From NCBI RefSeq assembly GCF_031844705.1, contig NZ_CP134609.1:3410001-3474000 (forward strand): a stretch of 64,000 nucleotides of DNA. The letters run 5' to 3'. The notes below the pieces were generated by a model, which was not told where the DNA came from, searched no databases, and worked only from the letters and a program-made list of their open reading frames with translations. Both the position numbers and the translations under genes were made by a program. This DNA comes from Streptomyces sp. ITFR-16 (GTDB taxonomy: Bacteria; Actinomycetota; Actinomycetes; Streptomycetales; Streptomycetaceae). Numbering within the stretch: the stretch's first letter is position 1; each line of letters opens with the position of its first letter. Of this stretch, positions 51,652-59,774 are shown piece by piece.

Positions 51652-52442
51652 CGGTCCGCCTTCGGGGGCCGCCCCGGCCCGGCGGGTCCGGCGAAGGCCT
51701 GCGCGATGCCCAGCCAGGTGTCGGCGTCGGCTCCCTCGGCCCGGACCGCGAGGTCGTCGCGGTGGGCGCGCTGGGTGACGAGCAGGCAGAAGTCGTGCAG
51801 CGGCCCGGTGACGCGCTGGGCGGCGCCCTCGGGGCCGTACGCGATCAACTCGCCGTCCGGGGCGGTCAGTTCCACCCGGAACTCCTCGCCGGGGGCCGGG
51901 ATGCCCCGGACGAGGAAGGCGTAGTCGCGGGCCCGGACCCCGATCCGCGCGACGTGCCGCAGCCGGGCGGTGGGGGTGCGGGTGACCCCGAGGGCGTCGG
52001 CGATGTCCTGGCCGTGCGCCCAGGTCTCCATGAGCCGCCCGGTCGCCATGGAGGCGATGCTCATCGGCGGGCCGTACCAGGGGAACCTGGTGCCGGCGGG
52101 GGCCGCCCGCAGGGCGTCCTGGAGGCGGGCGCGGCCCTCGCGCCAGCGGACGAGCAGGGCGTCCGGCGGATACGCGGCGACGACCTCGTCGGCGGCCCGG
52201 TCGACGAAGCCCTCGGGGTCCTTCATCGCCCGCGCGACCTCGTCGCCGAAGCGGTCCGGCTCGGTGACGGAGATCAGGGCGACCTCGTCGGTCCAGCTCA
52301 GATGGGCGATCTGGTGGGCGACGGTCCAGCCCGCGGCGGGGGTCGGTCCCGCCCACTGCCCGGCGCTCGATCCGGCGACGAGCAGGTCGAGTTCCTCGCT
52401 CTCGCTGCGCAGGTCGTCGAGTACGGCTGAGGCATCGGACAC
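51648..52442 (-). CDS. TIGR03084-family DinB-like metal-binding protein
   Basis: A 264-residue member of the DinB/MDMPI superfamily annotated in other genomes as TIGR03084-family. Start chosen at GTG 52440-52442 (MSDASAVLDDL) because CGAGGGGAGCG precedes it; the frame is open to 52511, but that would pass through the operator. The metal-site helix is TVAHQIAHLSWTDEVALI with paired His; the central W-x-x-x-H is WAHGQDIADALG. It is the first gene of the Atu-like operon. Possibly a thiol-dependent isomerase or hydrolase, by fold only. Confidence 0.9.
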   Translation of the reverse strand: MSDASAVLDDLRSESEELDLLVAGSSAGQWAGPTPAAGWTVAHQIAHLSWTDEVALISVTEPDRFGDEVARAMKDPEGFVDRAADEVVAAYPPDALLVRWREGRARLQDALRAAPAGTRFPWYGPPMSIASMATGRLMETWAHGQDIADALGVTRTPTARLRHVARIGVRARDYAFLVRGIPAPGEEFRVELTAPDGELIAYGPEGAAQRVTGPLHDFCLLVTQRAHRDDLAVRAEGADADTWLGIAQAFAGPAGPGRPPKADR

Positions 52443-52501
52443 GGTGCGCTCCCCTCGGGGCGTGGCGGTGTGTCCGGGAGCCTGCCAGCGGAGCGGAAAA
52501 C

Positions 52502-52523
52502 AATCAAGCATGCTTGCATGATT
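52502..52523. promoter_or_regulatory. operator with core CAAGCATGCTTG
   Basis: Perfect 12-base palindrome at 52505-52516 and an overlapping second dyad AATCA/TGATT (52502-52506, 52519-52523) whose centre is shifted by two bases. It is in an AT-rich patch about 60 bases upstream of the first operon GTG. TetR-family repressors commonly bind two offset dyads of this size; the operon encodes a TetR at its end. Confidence 0.65.
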
Positions 52524-52560
52524 TTTGCCGCCGCATGCCGCACGCGCGGGCCCGCGGGGT

Positions 52561-53076
52561 CTACTGCCCCTCGGCCGCCGCCTTCATCTTCGCCGTGGTG
52601 CTGGCGCCGTCCAGCGCCTCGCGGATGATGTCGGCGTGGCCGCTGTGGTGGGCGATCTCCCGGAAGATGTGCCACAGCACGTGGCGGACGGTCCACACGA
52701 CCGGCTCCGGGGGCGACCAGGGGTACACCGGCAGCGTGACCTCGCGGTCGAGGTCGGCCTCCTCGCGCACCGTACGGTCGAAGTCGGCCGCCGCCGCGCG
52801 GAAGGCCTCCAGCAGTCCGGACACGGTCTCGGCCCCGGTCATGCGGTTGCCGTCGGGGTCGAGGTCCTCCCAGCCGATCGCGGCCGGGGCGGTGCCGTCG
52901 ACGACGGCGAGCCAGCCGCGCTGGACGAGCCCGAGGTGCTTCAGGAGTCCGCCGAGCGTCAGCTCGCTGACCGTGGTGCGGGCACGGGCCCCGGTGTCGT
53001 CGAGCCCCTCGACGGTGAAGAGGAAGTTGGTGCGCTGATCGGTCACGAGCGCGAGCAGATCGTCGCGTTCCGGCAT
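52561..53076 (-). CDS. DinB family protein (DUF664-like)
   Basis: A 171-residue four-helix DinB-fold protein of the mycothiol/bacillithiol-transferase superfamily. Metal ligands are expected as His in TLGGLLKHLGLVQRGW and HVLWHIFREIAHHSGHADII, the usual three-His set. ATG 53074-53076. A stand-alone enzyme, probably using mycothiol for detoxification; substrate unknown. The 181-bp palindromic element lies 27 bases upstream, within its likely promoter region, and may have changed its expression. Confidence 0.9.
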   Translation of the reverse strand: MPERDDLLALVTDQRTNFLFTVEGLDDTGARARTTVSELTLGGLLKHLGLVQRGWLAVVDGTAPAAIGWEDLDPDGNRMTGAETVSGLLEAFRAAAADFDRTVREEADLDREVTLPVYPWSPPEPVVWTVRHVLWHIFREIAHHSGHADIIREALDGASTTAKMKAAAEGQ

Positions 53077-53102
53077 GGCGGCCTCCCTGGTCTCGCGACC
53101 AG

Positions 53103-53283
53103 CCCAGGGCCTGTCTTCAAACTCCCCTCGTCGCCCGGAGGGCGGCCGCGCGGCGCATGGTGCGTGCTCTCGGTGTGCCGGCCGCGATCCCTCGTACTGG
53201 ACGTACTAGGGATCTCGGCCGGTGCAGCGAGAGTGCGTGCCAGGCGTCGCGCGGCAGAGGGGAGTCTGAAGACAGGCCCTGGG
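53103..53283. mobile_element. 181-bp palindromic MITE-like element
   Basis: Terminal inverted repeats CCCAGGGCCTGTCTTCA and complement, with 24 of the outer 25 positions matched (one mismatch in AACTCCCCT versus GACTCCCCT). The interior is also self-complementary over nearly its full length (GCCGCGCG-CGC-TGG, CTCTCG-TG, CCGGCCG-GATCCCT-GTAC), meeting around TGGAC at about 53198-53202. No transposase. The sequence type, with hypothetical GSLKTGP/ESEDRPW-like peptides on its shadow frames, is one I have seen scattered across Streptomyces genomes. A target duplication cannot be identified. Confidence 0.75.
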
Positions 53284-53323
53284 GGCGCGCAGCGGAACGG
53301 TCCCGTCCGGCGCACCCCGTGCC

Positions 53324-54289
53324 TCACCGCTTCCGGGCGCCCCGCACCTGGCTGCGTACCGCGCCCATGCTCGCCCCGATGACCAGCGCGATGGCGAGGG
53401 CGTCCGTCGTGGAGAGCGCCTGGTCGAGGATGAGGAACCCGGCCATGGCGGCGATGGCGGGTTCCAGGCTCATCAGGATCGCGAAGGTGGGCGCGGGCAG
53501 CCGGCGCAGCGCCATGAGTTCGAGGGTGTACGGGAGGACGGAGCTGAGCAGCGCCACGGCGGCGCCGAGCCCGAGGGTGGTCGGGACCAGGAGCTCGGAG
53601 CCCGCCTCCATGAGGCCGAGCGGCAGCGAGAGGAGGGCCGCCACCACCATGGCGAGGGCCAGCCCGTCGGCCTGCGGGAAGCGCCGGCCGGTGCGGGCAC
53701 TGAAGACGATGTACGCCGCCCACATGGCGCCCGCGCCCAGGGCGTAGGCGGCGCCGGCCGGGTCGAGCCGGTCGAAGCCGCCGCCGCTCAGCAGGATGAC
53801 GCCGCCGAGTGCGAGGGCCGCCCAGACGACGTTGACCAGGCGGCGCGAGGCGATCACCGAGAGGGCGAGCGGGCCCAGCACCTCCAGGGTGACGGCGGCG
53901 CCGAGCGGGATGCGGTCGGCGGCCTGGTAGAAGAGCGTGTTCATGGCGCCCATCGCGACGCCGAAGGCCAGCACGGTGCCCCAGTCGGCGCGCGAGTGGC
54001 CGCGCAGTGCGGGGCGGCAGACGACGAGCAGGACGAGGGCGGCGGCGGCCAGACGCAGCGTGACGACGCCGAGCGCGCCGGCCCTGGGCATCAGCAGGAC
54101 GGCGATGGCCGCGCCGAACTGGACGGAGAGCCCGCCGGCGACGACCAGCGCGACCGGGACGAGCGCCGCCCTGCGTGCGCCGGCCGGGCCGCGTCGGCCG
54201 CCCGGGTCGCCGAGCGCCGGGGCCGCGACCGCCTCCGGCACGGCGACGGCGGCTGCGGCCGGTTCTGCGGCGGTGCTCTGGTCGTTCAC
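53324..54289 (-). CDS. EamA/RhtA-type drug/metabolite exporter
   Basis: A 321-residue, ten-helix transporter of the DMT superfamily. GTG 54287-54289 (MNDQSTAAEPAA) is preferred because AAGGACAGG precedes it; a frame extends to 54385. Hydrophobic segments include VALVVAGGLSVQFGAAIAVL, LRLAAAALVLLVVC and VALLSSVLPYTLELMAL. It resembles threonine/homoserine exporters RhtA-like. The gene is divergent from a LysR-type regulator across 182 bases containing a perfect dyad; the pair is a classic regulator-exporter unit in which the effector is probably the exported metabolite. Confidence 0.9.
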   Translation of the reverse strand: MNDQSTAAEPAAAAVAVPEAVAAPALGDPGGRRGPAGARRAALVPVALVVAGGLSVQFGAAIAVLLMPRAGALGVVTLRLAAAALVLLVVCRPALRGHSRADWGTVLAFGVAMGAMNTLFYQAADRIPLGAAVTLEVLGPLALSVIASRRLVNVVWAALALGGVILLSGGGFDRLDPAGAAYALGAGAMWAAYIVFSARTGRRFPQADGLALAMVVAALLSLPLGLMEAGSELLVPTTLGLGAAVALLSSVLPYTLELMALRRLPAPTFAILMSLEPAIAAMAGFLILDQALSTTDALAIALVIGASMGAVRSQVRGARKR

Positions 54290-54341
54290 CCGGGGCCTGT
54301 CCTTCTGAGTTCCTGCTGAGCGGCTGCTGAATTCCTGGAGA

Positions 54342-54369
54342 GTGGCAGTGCAACACAATGCACTGCCAC
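54342..54369. promoter_or_regulatory. LysR operator GTGGCAGTGCA-N6-TGCACTGCCAC
   Basis: Perfect 11-base arms with a six-base spacer. It contains the LysR-type T-N11-A pattern and is followed by a further GCAGT/ACTGC half-site pair (54368-54390), typical of LTTR recognition plus activation sites. It is 53 bases from the exporter start and 103 from the regulator start. Confidence 0.65.
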
Positions 54370-54471
54370 TGCGAAGATACTGCACTCACCTTCCGCAGCA
54401 CATCTCTTTACCGTAGGGACCCGCGCGCGGCGCGTGAAATGCCGATTGGGCTCCCGTTATGCTTCCCGCGC

Positions 54472-55389
54472 ATGAGCGCCGGACAGGATGCGGGACAGGC
54501 GGGGGAACGGGGCAGGGGTACGGGCCGGATCGAGGTCCGCCATCTGCGCGCCTTCCTCGCCGTGGCGGACGAGTCGAGCGTCACCCGGGCCGCCGCCCGC
54601 CTCCGGCTCACCCAGCCCGCCGTCTCCCGGACCCTGGCCGCGCTGGAACAGCACCTCGGCCTGCGGCTCGTCGACCGCTCCACCCACCACCTCGCCCTCA
54701 CCGCCGAGGGCGTCGCCTTCCGCGACAAGGCCGCCGCCGCGGTCGCCGCGTTCGACGAGGCGCTCGGCTCCGGCGGGCCCGGCCGGTGGCCGCTGCGGCT
54801 GGGGCACGCCTGGTCCGCGTTCGGCCGGTACACCACGCCGTTGCTGCGGACCTGGCAGGAGCGGTATCCGGGGACCCCGCTGGAACTGCTGCGGATCGAC
54901 GACCGCACCGCCGGGCTGACCCGGGGCGAGGTCGACGCGGCCGTGCTGCGCGGCCCGGTCGAGGTGCCCGGCCTGGTGACCGAGGTGCTGTACGAGGAGG
55001 AGCGGGTCGCGGCCGTGGCGGCGGACAGCCCGCTCGCCGCGCGCGCGGAACTCCGGCTCGCCGATCTCGCCACCGGCAGCGTGGTCCTGAACACCGTCTC
55101 CGGCACCACCACGCCCGGTCTCTGGCCGCCGTCCGCCCGGCCCGCCGCCACCCTGACCGTGGCCAACACCGACGACTGGCTGACCGCCATCGCGGCGGGC
55201 CGGGGCGCGGGCGTCTCGACCGCGTCCACCGCCGCCATGCACCCGCACGCCGGGGTCGTCTACCGCCCGCTCACCGACGCCCCGGCCGTCCCCGTACTCC
55301 TCGCCCGCCGCGACGCGCCCGGCCATCCGGCGCTCGCGGACCTGGCCGCGCTGGCCCGCGAGATCGTCGCGCGAGAGGCCGGGGACTGA
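54472..55389 (+). CDS. LysR-family transcriptional regulator
   Basis: A 305-residue LTTR. The N-terminal winged helix is VRHLRAFLAVADESSVTRAA and RLRLTQPAVSRTLAALEQHL. The effector domain (RLGHAWSAFGRYTTPLL, VVLNTVSGTTTPG, IAAGRGAGVSTAS) follows. ATG 54472 (MSAGQDAGQAGE) gives the normal length; the frame is open to 54358 and no strong Shine-Dalgarno distinguishes it. It is divergent from the EamA exporter and the perfect dyad at 54342 lies between. It likely activates the exporter and represses itself. Confidence 0.88.
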   Translation: MSAGQDAGQAGERGRGTGRIEVRHLRAFLAVADESSVTRAAARLRLTQPAVSRTLAALEQHLGLRLVDRSTHHLALTAEGVAFRDKAAAAVAAFDEALGSGGPGRWPLRLGHAWSAFGRYTTPLLRTWQERYPGTPLELLRIDDRTAGLTRGEVDAAVLRGPVEVPGLVTEVLYEEERVAAVAADSPLAARAELRLADLATGSVVLNTVSGTTTPGLWPPSARPAATLTVANTDDWLTAIAAGRGAGVSTASTAAMHPHAGVVYRPLTDAPAVPVLLARRDAPGHPALADLAALAREIVAREAGD

Positions 55390-55502
55390 AGTCCGGACCG
55401 AGGTCGGGACGGGGGTCGGGACCGAGGGAATTTCCCGATGCGGAGGCGCAGTTGGGGTCCAGTGGGCAAGGACGTACACCGCACACACCACCTGGGGGAA
55501 CC

Positions 55503-56641
55503 ATGCCGGACGACATCACCGTGCACGGAACCGTGGCCGCCGGATACGAGGGAGTACGGGAGGAGTTCGCCGCCGTACTGGCCGATGAGCCCAATGAACC
55601 GGGCGCGCAGCTGGCAGTCCACCGCGACGGCCGGCAGGTCGTCGATCTCTGGGCCGGTGAGGGGGTCGACGGCGACTCGCTGCCCGCCGTCTTCTCCTCC
55701 ACCAAGGGCGCGGCCCACCTCGTCGTCGCCCTCTGGTGCAGGACGGCACCCTCGATCTGGACCGCACGGTCGCCTCGTACTGGCCGGAGTTCGCCGCCGA
55801 GGGCAAGGACCGGCTGACCCTGCGGGAGCTGCTGGGCCACCGTGCCGGACTGATCGGCATCGAGGGCGGCTTCACCCCCGAGGAACTGGCCGACGACCGG
55901 GGGATCGCCGCCCGCCTGGCGGAGCGGGCGCCGTTCTGGGAGCCGGGCACGGCCTACGGCTACCACGCGCTGACGATCGGCGCGCTGACCGGTGAAGTGG
56001 TGCGGCGGGCCACCGGGCGCTCGATCCAGGAGCTGTTCGAGGAGCGCGTCCGCGCCCCGTACGGCCTGGACCTCTATCTCGGCCAGCCGGCGGAGCTGGA
56101 GCCGCGCTACCTCCCGATCCGGCCCATGAACCCGACGCCCGAGCAGGCGGCGGAGCTGGCCGCGCGCCCGAAGGACCCGACGAGCCCGCCGGCCATCGCC
56201 TTCAACGCCCCGGTCGACACGATCGCCTGGATCAACGAACCGTCCGTACGGGCCGCCGGCCAGGCGTCGGCGGGAGGGGTCGGCTCGGCGCGCGCACTGG
56301 CCGGGATGTACGCGGCCACCTTCTCGGACTTCGCGGGCCGGCCGGCGCTCCTGAAGCCGGAGATCCGGGCCGAGTTCGCCCGCCCCGGCCTGACGGGCAC
56401 GGACCGGGTGACCCTGGAGACCGACCACTTCGGCCTCGGCTTCGAGCGCCCGCAGATGGCCTACCCGTCCCTCGGCGAGGACGCGTACGGCCACTGCGGC
56501 GCTGCGGGCTCACAGGCGTTCGCGGACCCGGCGAGCGGGATCGCGTACGGCTACACCCGCCGCCGCTTCGCCTTCCCCGGCGGCGCGGCCCCGGAGAACA
56601 CCCGCCTGGTGGCAGCCGTCCTGAAGGCCGCCCGCGCCTGA
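55503..56641 (+). pseudogene. serine hydrolase (beta-lactamase-like esterase), frameshifted
   Basis: A class-C beta-lactamase-related esterase split into two frames. Residues from ATG 55503 run through the SxxK motif FSSTKGAAHLVVAL, then lose the frame near 55732. The rest continues one base earlier from about 55736 (QDGTLDLDRTVASYW) to 56641, including the Tyr motif AYGYHALTIG and SAGGVGSARALAGMYAATF. Restoring one C in the run GCCCTCTGG, at about 55730-55734, would give LLVQDG and a normal gene of about 379 codons. So it is a recent pseudogene or a one-base sequencing error. A GGGGGAA ribosome site precedes the ATG. Confidence 0.8.
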
Positions 56642-56648
56642 GCACGGC

Positions 56649-59507
56649 CTAGGGCGTCTCCCCCGGCCGCAGTTCGGGGGAGACGGCCGGACGGGGGTCC
56701 GGGGGCAGGCCGTCCGCCAGTGCCTCCGCCAGGTGTCTGGCCCGTACGCCGCCGAGCTGCGCCAGCTGGGTCCGGCAGGAGAAGCCGTCGGCCAGGATCT
56801 CCGTGCCGGGGGCCGCTTCCCGGACGGCCGGCAGCAGGGCGTCCTCGGCGCAGGCCGCGGAGACGTCCCAGTGGCCGCGCTCGAAGCCGAAGTTGCCGGC
56901 CAGGCCGCAGCAGCCGCCGACCAGATCGCCGGTCAGGCCCGCCCGTTCGCGCAGCCGGCGCTCGGCCGCGTCGCCGAGGACCGCGTGCTGGTGGCAGTGG
57001 GTCTGGCCGGTGACCGGGCGGGCGAGGTGCGGGGGCTGCCAGTCGGGGGCGTACGTCTCCAGGTACTGGGCCAGGGTGTGGACGGACGAGGCGAGCCGGG
57101 CCGCCCGGGGGTCGTCGGGCAGGAGTTCCGGGAGGTCCGTGCGCAGGGTCGCCGCGCAGCTCGGTTCGAGGACGACCACGGGGTCGCCGAGCACCCCGCC
57201 GAGCCGGTCCAGGGTGCGGCGCATCACCGTGCGGGCCTTGTCCAGCTGGCCCGTGGAGACGTACGTCAGACCGCAGCACACCCCGCGCCCGGCGGGGATC
57301 GCGTGGCGGCCCGCCGCCTCCAGGACCCGGACCGCAGCCCGGCCCACCTCGGGCGAGAGGTGGTCGGTGAAGGTGTCGGGCCAGACCAGGGCCACCCGGT
57401 CGCCGGAGAAGAGGAACGTGCCCTTGCCCCAGCGCCGGTTCAGCCACCGGGTGAACGTCTCCCGCGCCAGGAGCGGAATCCCGCGCTCCGGCGCGATGCC
57501 CGCCAGCCGCTTGGCGAGCGCGGCGAACGGCCGCACCCGGGCCAGGGCGTTCAGCGGGCCCGCGAACGGGGCCGCGAGGCGCAGCCAGCGGGGCAGCCGC
57601 CCCATCGAGTAGTGGGCGGCCGGACGCAGCCGGCGGCGGTAGTGGTGGTGCAGGAACTCCGCCTTGTACGTGGCCATGTCGACGCCCACCGGGCAGTCGC
57701 TGCGGCAGCCCTTGCAGGACAGGCACAGGTCGAGCGCGTCGCGTACCTCCGTGGAGCGCCAGCCGTCGGTGACCGTGCCGCCCGCCTCGCCGGCCAGCAT
57801 CTCGTGCAGCAGCCGGGCACGGCCGCGCGTGGAGTGGGCCTCCTCGCCGGTCGCGCGGAAGGAGGGGCACATCACGGCCGGGCCCTGCGCCACCGTCGTA
57901 CGGCACTTGGCGACCCCGACGCACCGGCGCACCGCCGCCGAGAAGTCGCCGCCGTCCTGCGGGTAGCCGAAGGCGACATCGACGGGCTCGCGCGGCAGCA
58001 CGTCGAAGCGGAGGTTCTCGTCGAGGCGGGCCGGGCGGGCGAGGATGCCCGGGTTCATGCCGCCGTCCGGGTCCCACAGGTCCTTGAACCGGCCGAAGAG
58101 CGCGACGAGTTCGTCCCCGTACATCCGGGGCAGCAGCTCGGCGCGCGCCTGTCCGTCGCCGTGCTCGCCCGAGAGCGATCCGCCGTGGGCGACGACGAGC
58201 GAGGCGAGGTCCTCGGAGAAGCGGCGGAAGCGGGCCACGCCCTCGCCGGTCAGCAGGTCGAAGTCGATCCGGACGTGGATGCAGCCGTCGCCGAAGTGCC
58301 CGTACGGGGTGCCGTGCAAACCGTGCTGGGCGAGCAGCGCGCGGAAGTCGCGGAGGTAGCCGCCGAGCCGGGCGGGCGGCACCGCGCAGTCCTCCCAGCC
58401 GGGCCACGCCTCGCTTCCCTCCGGCATCCGGGTGGCCGTTCCCGCCGCGTCCTCGCGGATGCGCCACAGCGCCCGCTGCCCGGCCGGATCGGTGACGACG
58501 GCCGCGTCCACGGTGTCCCCGGACGCGGCGCGCACCAGCCGTTCCGCGTGGGCCCGTGCCTCGGCCGGGGTGGCGCCGCCGGTCTCGGCGAAGAGCCAGG
58601 CACCGCCGCGCGGCAGCCCGGCCGGTTCGCGTACGAGGTCGGCGGCCATGCCCTCGACGGTGAGCGGGTGGTACGGGAGGAGGCCGGGGGCCGCCTCGGC
58701 CGCCGCCGACTCGTCGGCGTAACCGAGGACGGCCAGGGCACGGGCGGCGGGCGCCTCGACCAGCCGGAGCGTCGCCTCGGTGACCACGCCGAGGGTGCCC
58801 TCGCTGCCGCAGAACGCACGGGCCGGGTCGGGGCCGCGCTCGGGCAGCAGGGCGTCCAGCGCGTATCCGGAGATGCGGCGCGGGAGTTCGGGGAAGCCGG
58901 TGCGCAGCAGGGCCAGGTGGGCGTCGACGAGTTGGCGGACTCCGGCGGGGCCCTCGGCGCCGCGTTCCAGGCGCAGGGTGTCGCCGCCGTAGCGGGCGAC
59001 GGTCAGGGCGTGGACGTTGTCGGCGGTGGTGCCCCAGGCGACGGAGTGCGCGCCGCAGGAGTTGTTGCCGATCATGCCGCCGAGGGTGCAGCGGCTGTGC
59101 GTGGAGGGGTCCGGGCCGAAGGTCAGCCCGTGCGGGGCGGCGGCGGCCCGCAGGTCGTCCAGGACAACGCCCGGCTGCACCACGGCCGTTCGCGCGGCCG
59201 GGTCCAGGCCGACGATCGCGCGCAGATGGCGGGTGAGGTCGAGGACGACGCCCGTGCCGGTGGCCTGCCCGGCGATGGAGGTGCCGCCGCCGCGCGGCAC
59301 GACGGGCACGCGGTGCTCACGGCAGACCGCGAGCGCGGCGGCGATGTCCTCGGCGTCGCGCGGGGCGACGACTCCGAGCGGCACCCGCCGGTAGTTGGAC
59401 GCGTCCATCGTCGTCAGCGCCCGTGCCGCGGCGTCGAACGCGACCTCGCCGCGTACGGCCGACCGCAGTTCACGGGCGAGCGCGGTGATCGAATCGGTGG
59501 ATGCCAT
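56649..59507 (-). CDS. FAD-linked oxidase with C-terminal Fe-S domain (YdiJ/D-2-hydroxyacid dehydrogenase type)
   Basis: A 952-residue flavin and iron-sulfur oxidoreductase. FAD-binding domain: VVAPRDAEDIAAALAVCREH, VPRGGGTSIAGQATGTGVVL and MIGNNSCGAHSVAWGT. FAD oxidase C domain follows with HFGDGCIHVRIDFDL and GSLSGEHGDGQAR. The Fe-S part has LDLCLSCKGCRSDCPVGVDM as a 4Fe-4S ligand set, a degenerate CVGVAKCRTTVA region, and two CCG motifs (GVCCGLTYVSTGQLDKA, GGCCGLAGNFGFERGHW). It oxidises a D-2-hydroxy acid, such as lactate or hydroxyglutarate, into the electron chain. ATG 59505-59507 was chosen over two upstream starts. Confidence 0.9.
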   Translation of the reverse strand: MASTDSITALARELRSAVRGEVAFDAAARALTTMDASNYRRVPLGVVAPRDAEDIAAALAVCREHRVPVVPRGGGTSIAGQATGTGVVLDLTRHLRAIVGLDPAARTAVVQPGVVLDDLRAAAAPHGLTFGPDPSTHSRCTLGGMIGNNSCGAHSVAWGTTADNVHALTVARYGGDTLRLERGAEGPAGVRQLVDAHLALLRTGFPELPRRISGYALDALLPERGPDPARAFCGSEGTLGVVTEATLRLVEAPAARALAVLGYADESAAAEAAPGLLPYHPLTVEGMAADLVREPAGLPRGGAWLFAETGGATPAEARAHAERLVRAASGDTVDAAVVTDPAGQRALWRIREDAAGTATRMPEGSEAWPGWEDCAVPPARLGGYLRDFRALLAQHGLHGTPYGHFGDGCIHVRIDFDLLTGEGVARFRRFSEDLASLVVAHGGSLSGEHGDGQARAELLPRMYGDELVALFGRFKDLWDPDGGMNPGILARPARLDENLRFDVLPREPVDVAFGYPQDGGDFSAAVRRCVGVAKCRTTVAQGPAVMCPSFRATGEEAHSTRGRARLLHEMLAGEAGGTVTDGWRSTEVRDALDLCLSCKGCRSDCPVGVDMATYKAEFLHHHYRRRLRPAAHYSMGRLPRWLRLAAPFAGPLNALARVRPFAALAKRLAGIAPERGIPLLARETFTRWLNRRWGKGTFLFSGDRVALVWPDTFTDHLSPEVGRAAVRVLEAAGRHAIPAGRGVCCGLTYVSTGQLDKARTVMRRTLDRLGGVLGDPVVVLEPSCAATLRTDLPELLPDDPRAARLASSVHTLAQYLETYAPDWQPPHLARPVTGQTHCHQHAVLGDAAERRLRERAGLTGDLVGGCCGLAGNFGFERGHWDVSAACAEDALLPAVREAAPGTEILADGFSCRTQLAQLGGVRARHLAEALADGLPPDPRPAVSPELRPGETP

Positions 59508-59774
59508 CGGGCCAGGATGCCGTGGGCGGGGGTCCATGGTCGCCGGGCGGCCCACGATTCCACCGAATGCGCTATTACGTCGGAATCAGTCGGATTCACG
59601 AACACGAACGCACCGAAGAGCACCAGAAGCTCTTCCCAAACGGGCCGTCAATTCTCATATAGTGACCAGGACTTGTCTGGGAATTATCTGTTCCACTTGT
59701 CGCATTTTGCCCCTCGCCCCACCAGCAGCACCGAACCGTCCCTGTCCGTCACCGTCCGCCCCCAAGGACTCCGA
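59508..59774. promoter_or_regulatory. 267-base divergent region before the conservon
   Basis: The region separates the oxidase and conservon genes and is AT-rich for this genome at 59570-59720 (TATAGTGACCAGGAC, GGGAATTATCTG). No palindrome longer than six bases was found. GTCGGAATCAGTCGGATTCACG contains a short direct repeat TCGGAAT/TCGGATT. Promoters for both directions must lie here; I could not pin their hexamers. Confidence 0.5.

Noticed and set aside
51648..52511. ATG start at 52511 for the TIGR03084 protein
   Set aside because: It would place the operon operator inside the coding region and lacks a ribosome site, whereas GTG 52442 has a strong one.
56733..59774. Upstream extension of the cvnA frame through the FAD oxidase gene
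   Set aside because: The part before 59775 is antisense to a gene with clear FAD and Fe-S motifs. The TTG at 59775 with AAGGACT spacing gives a normal CvnA.
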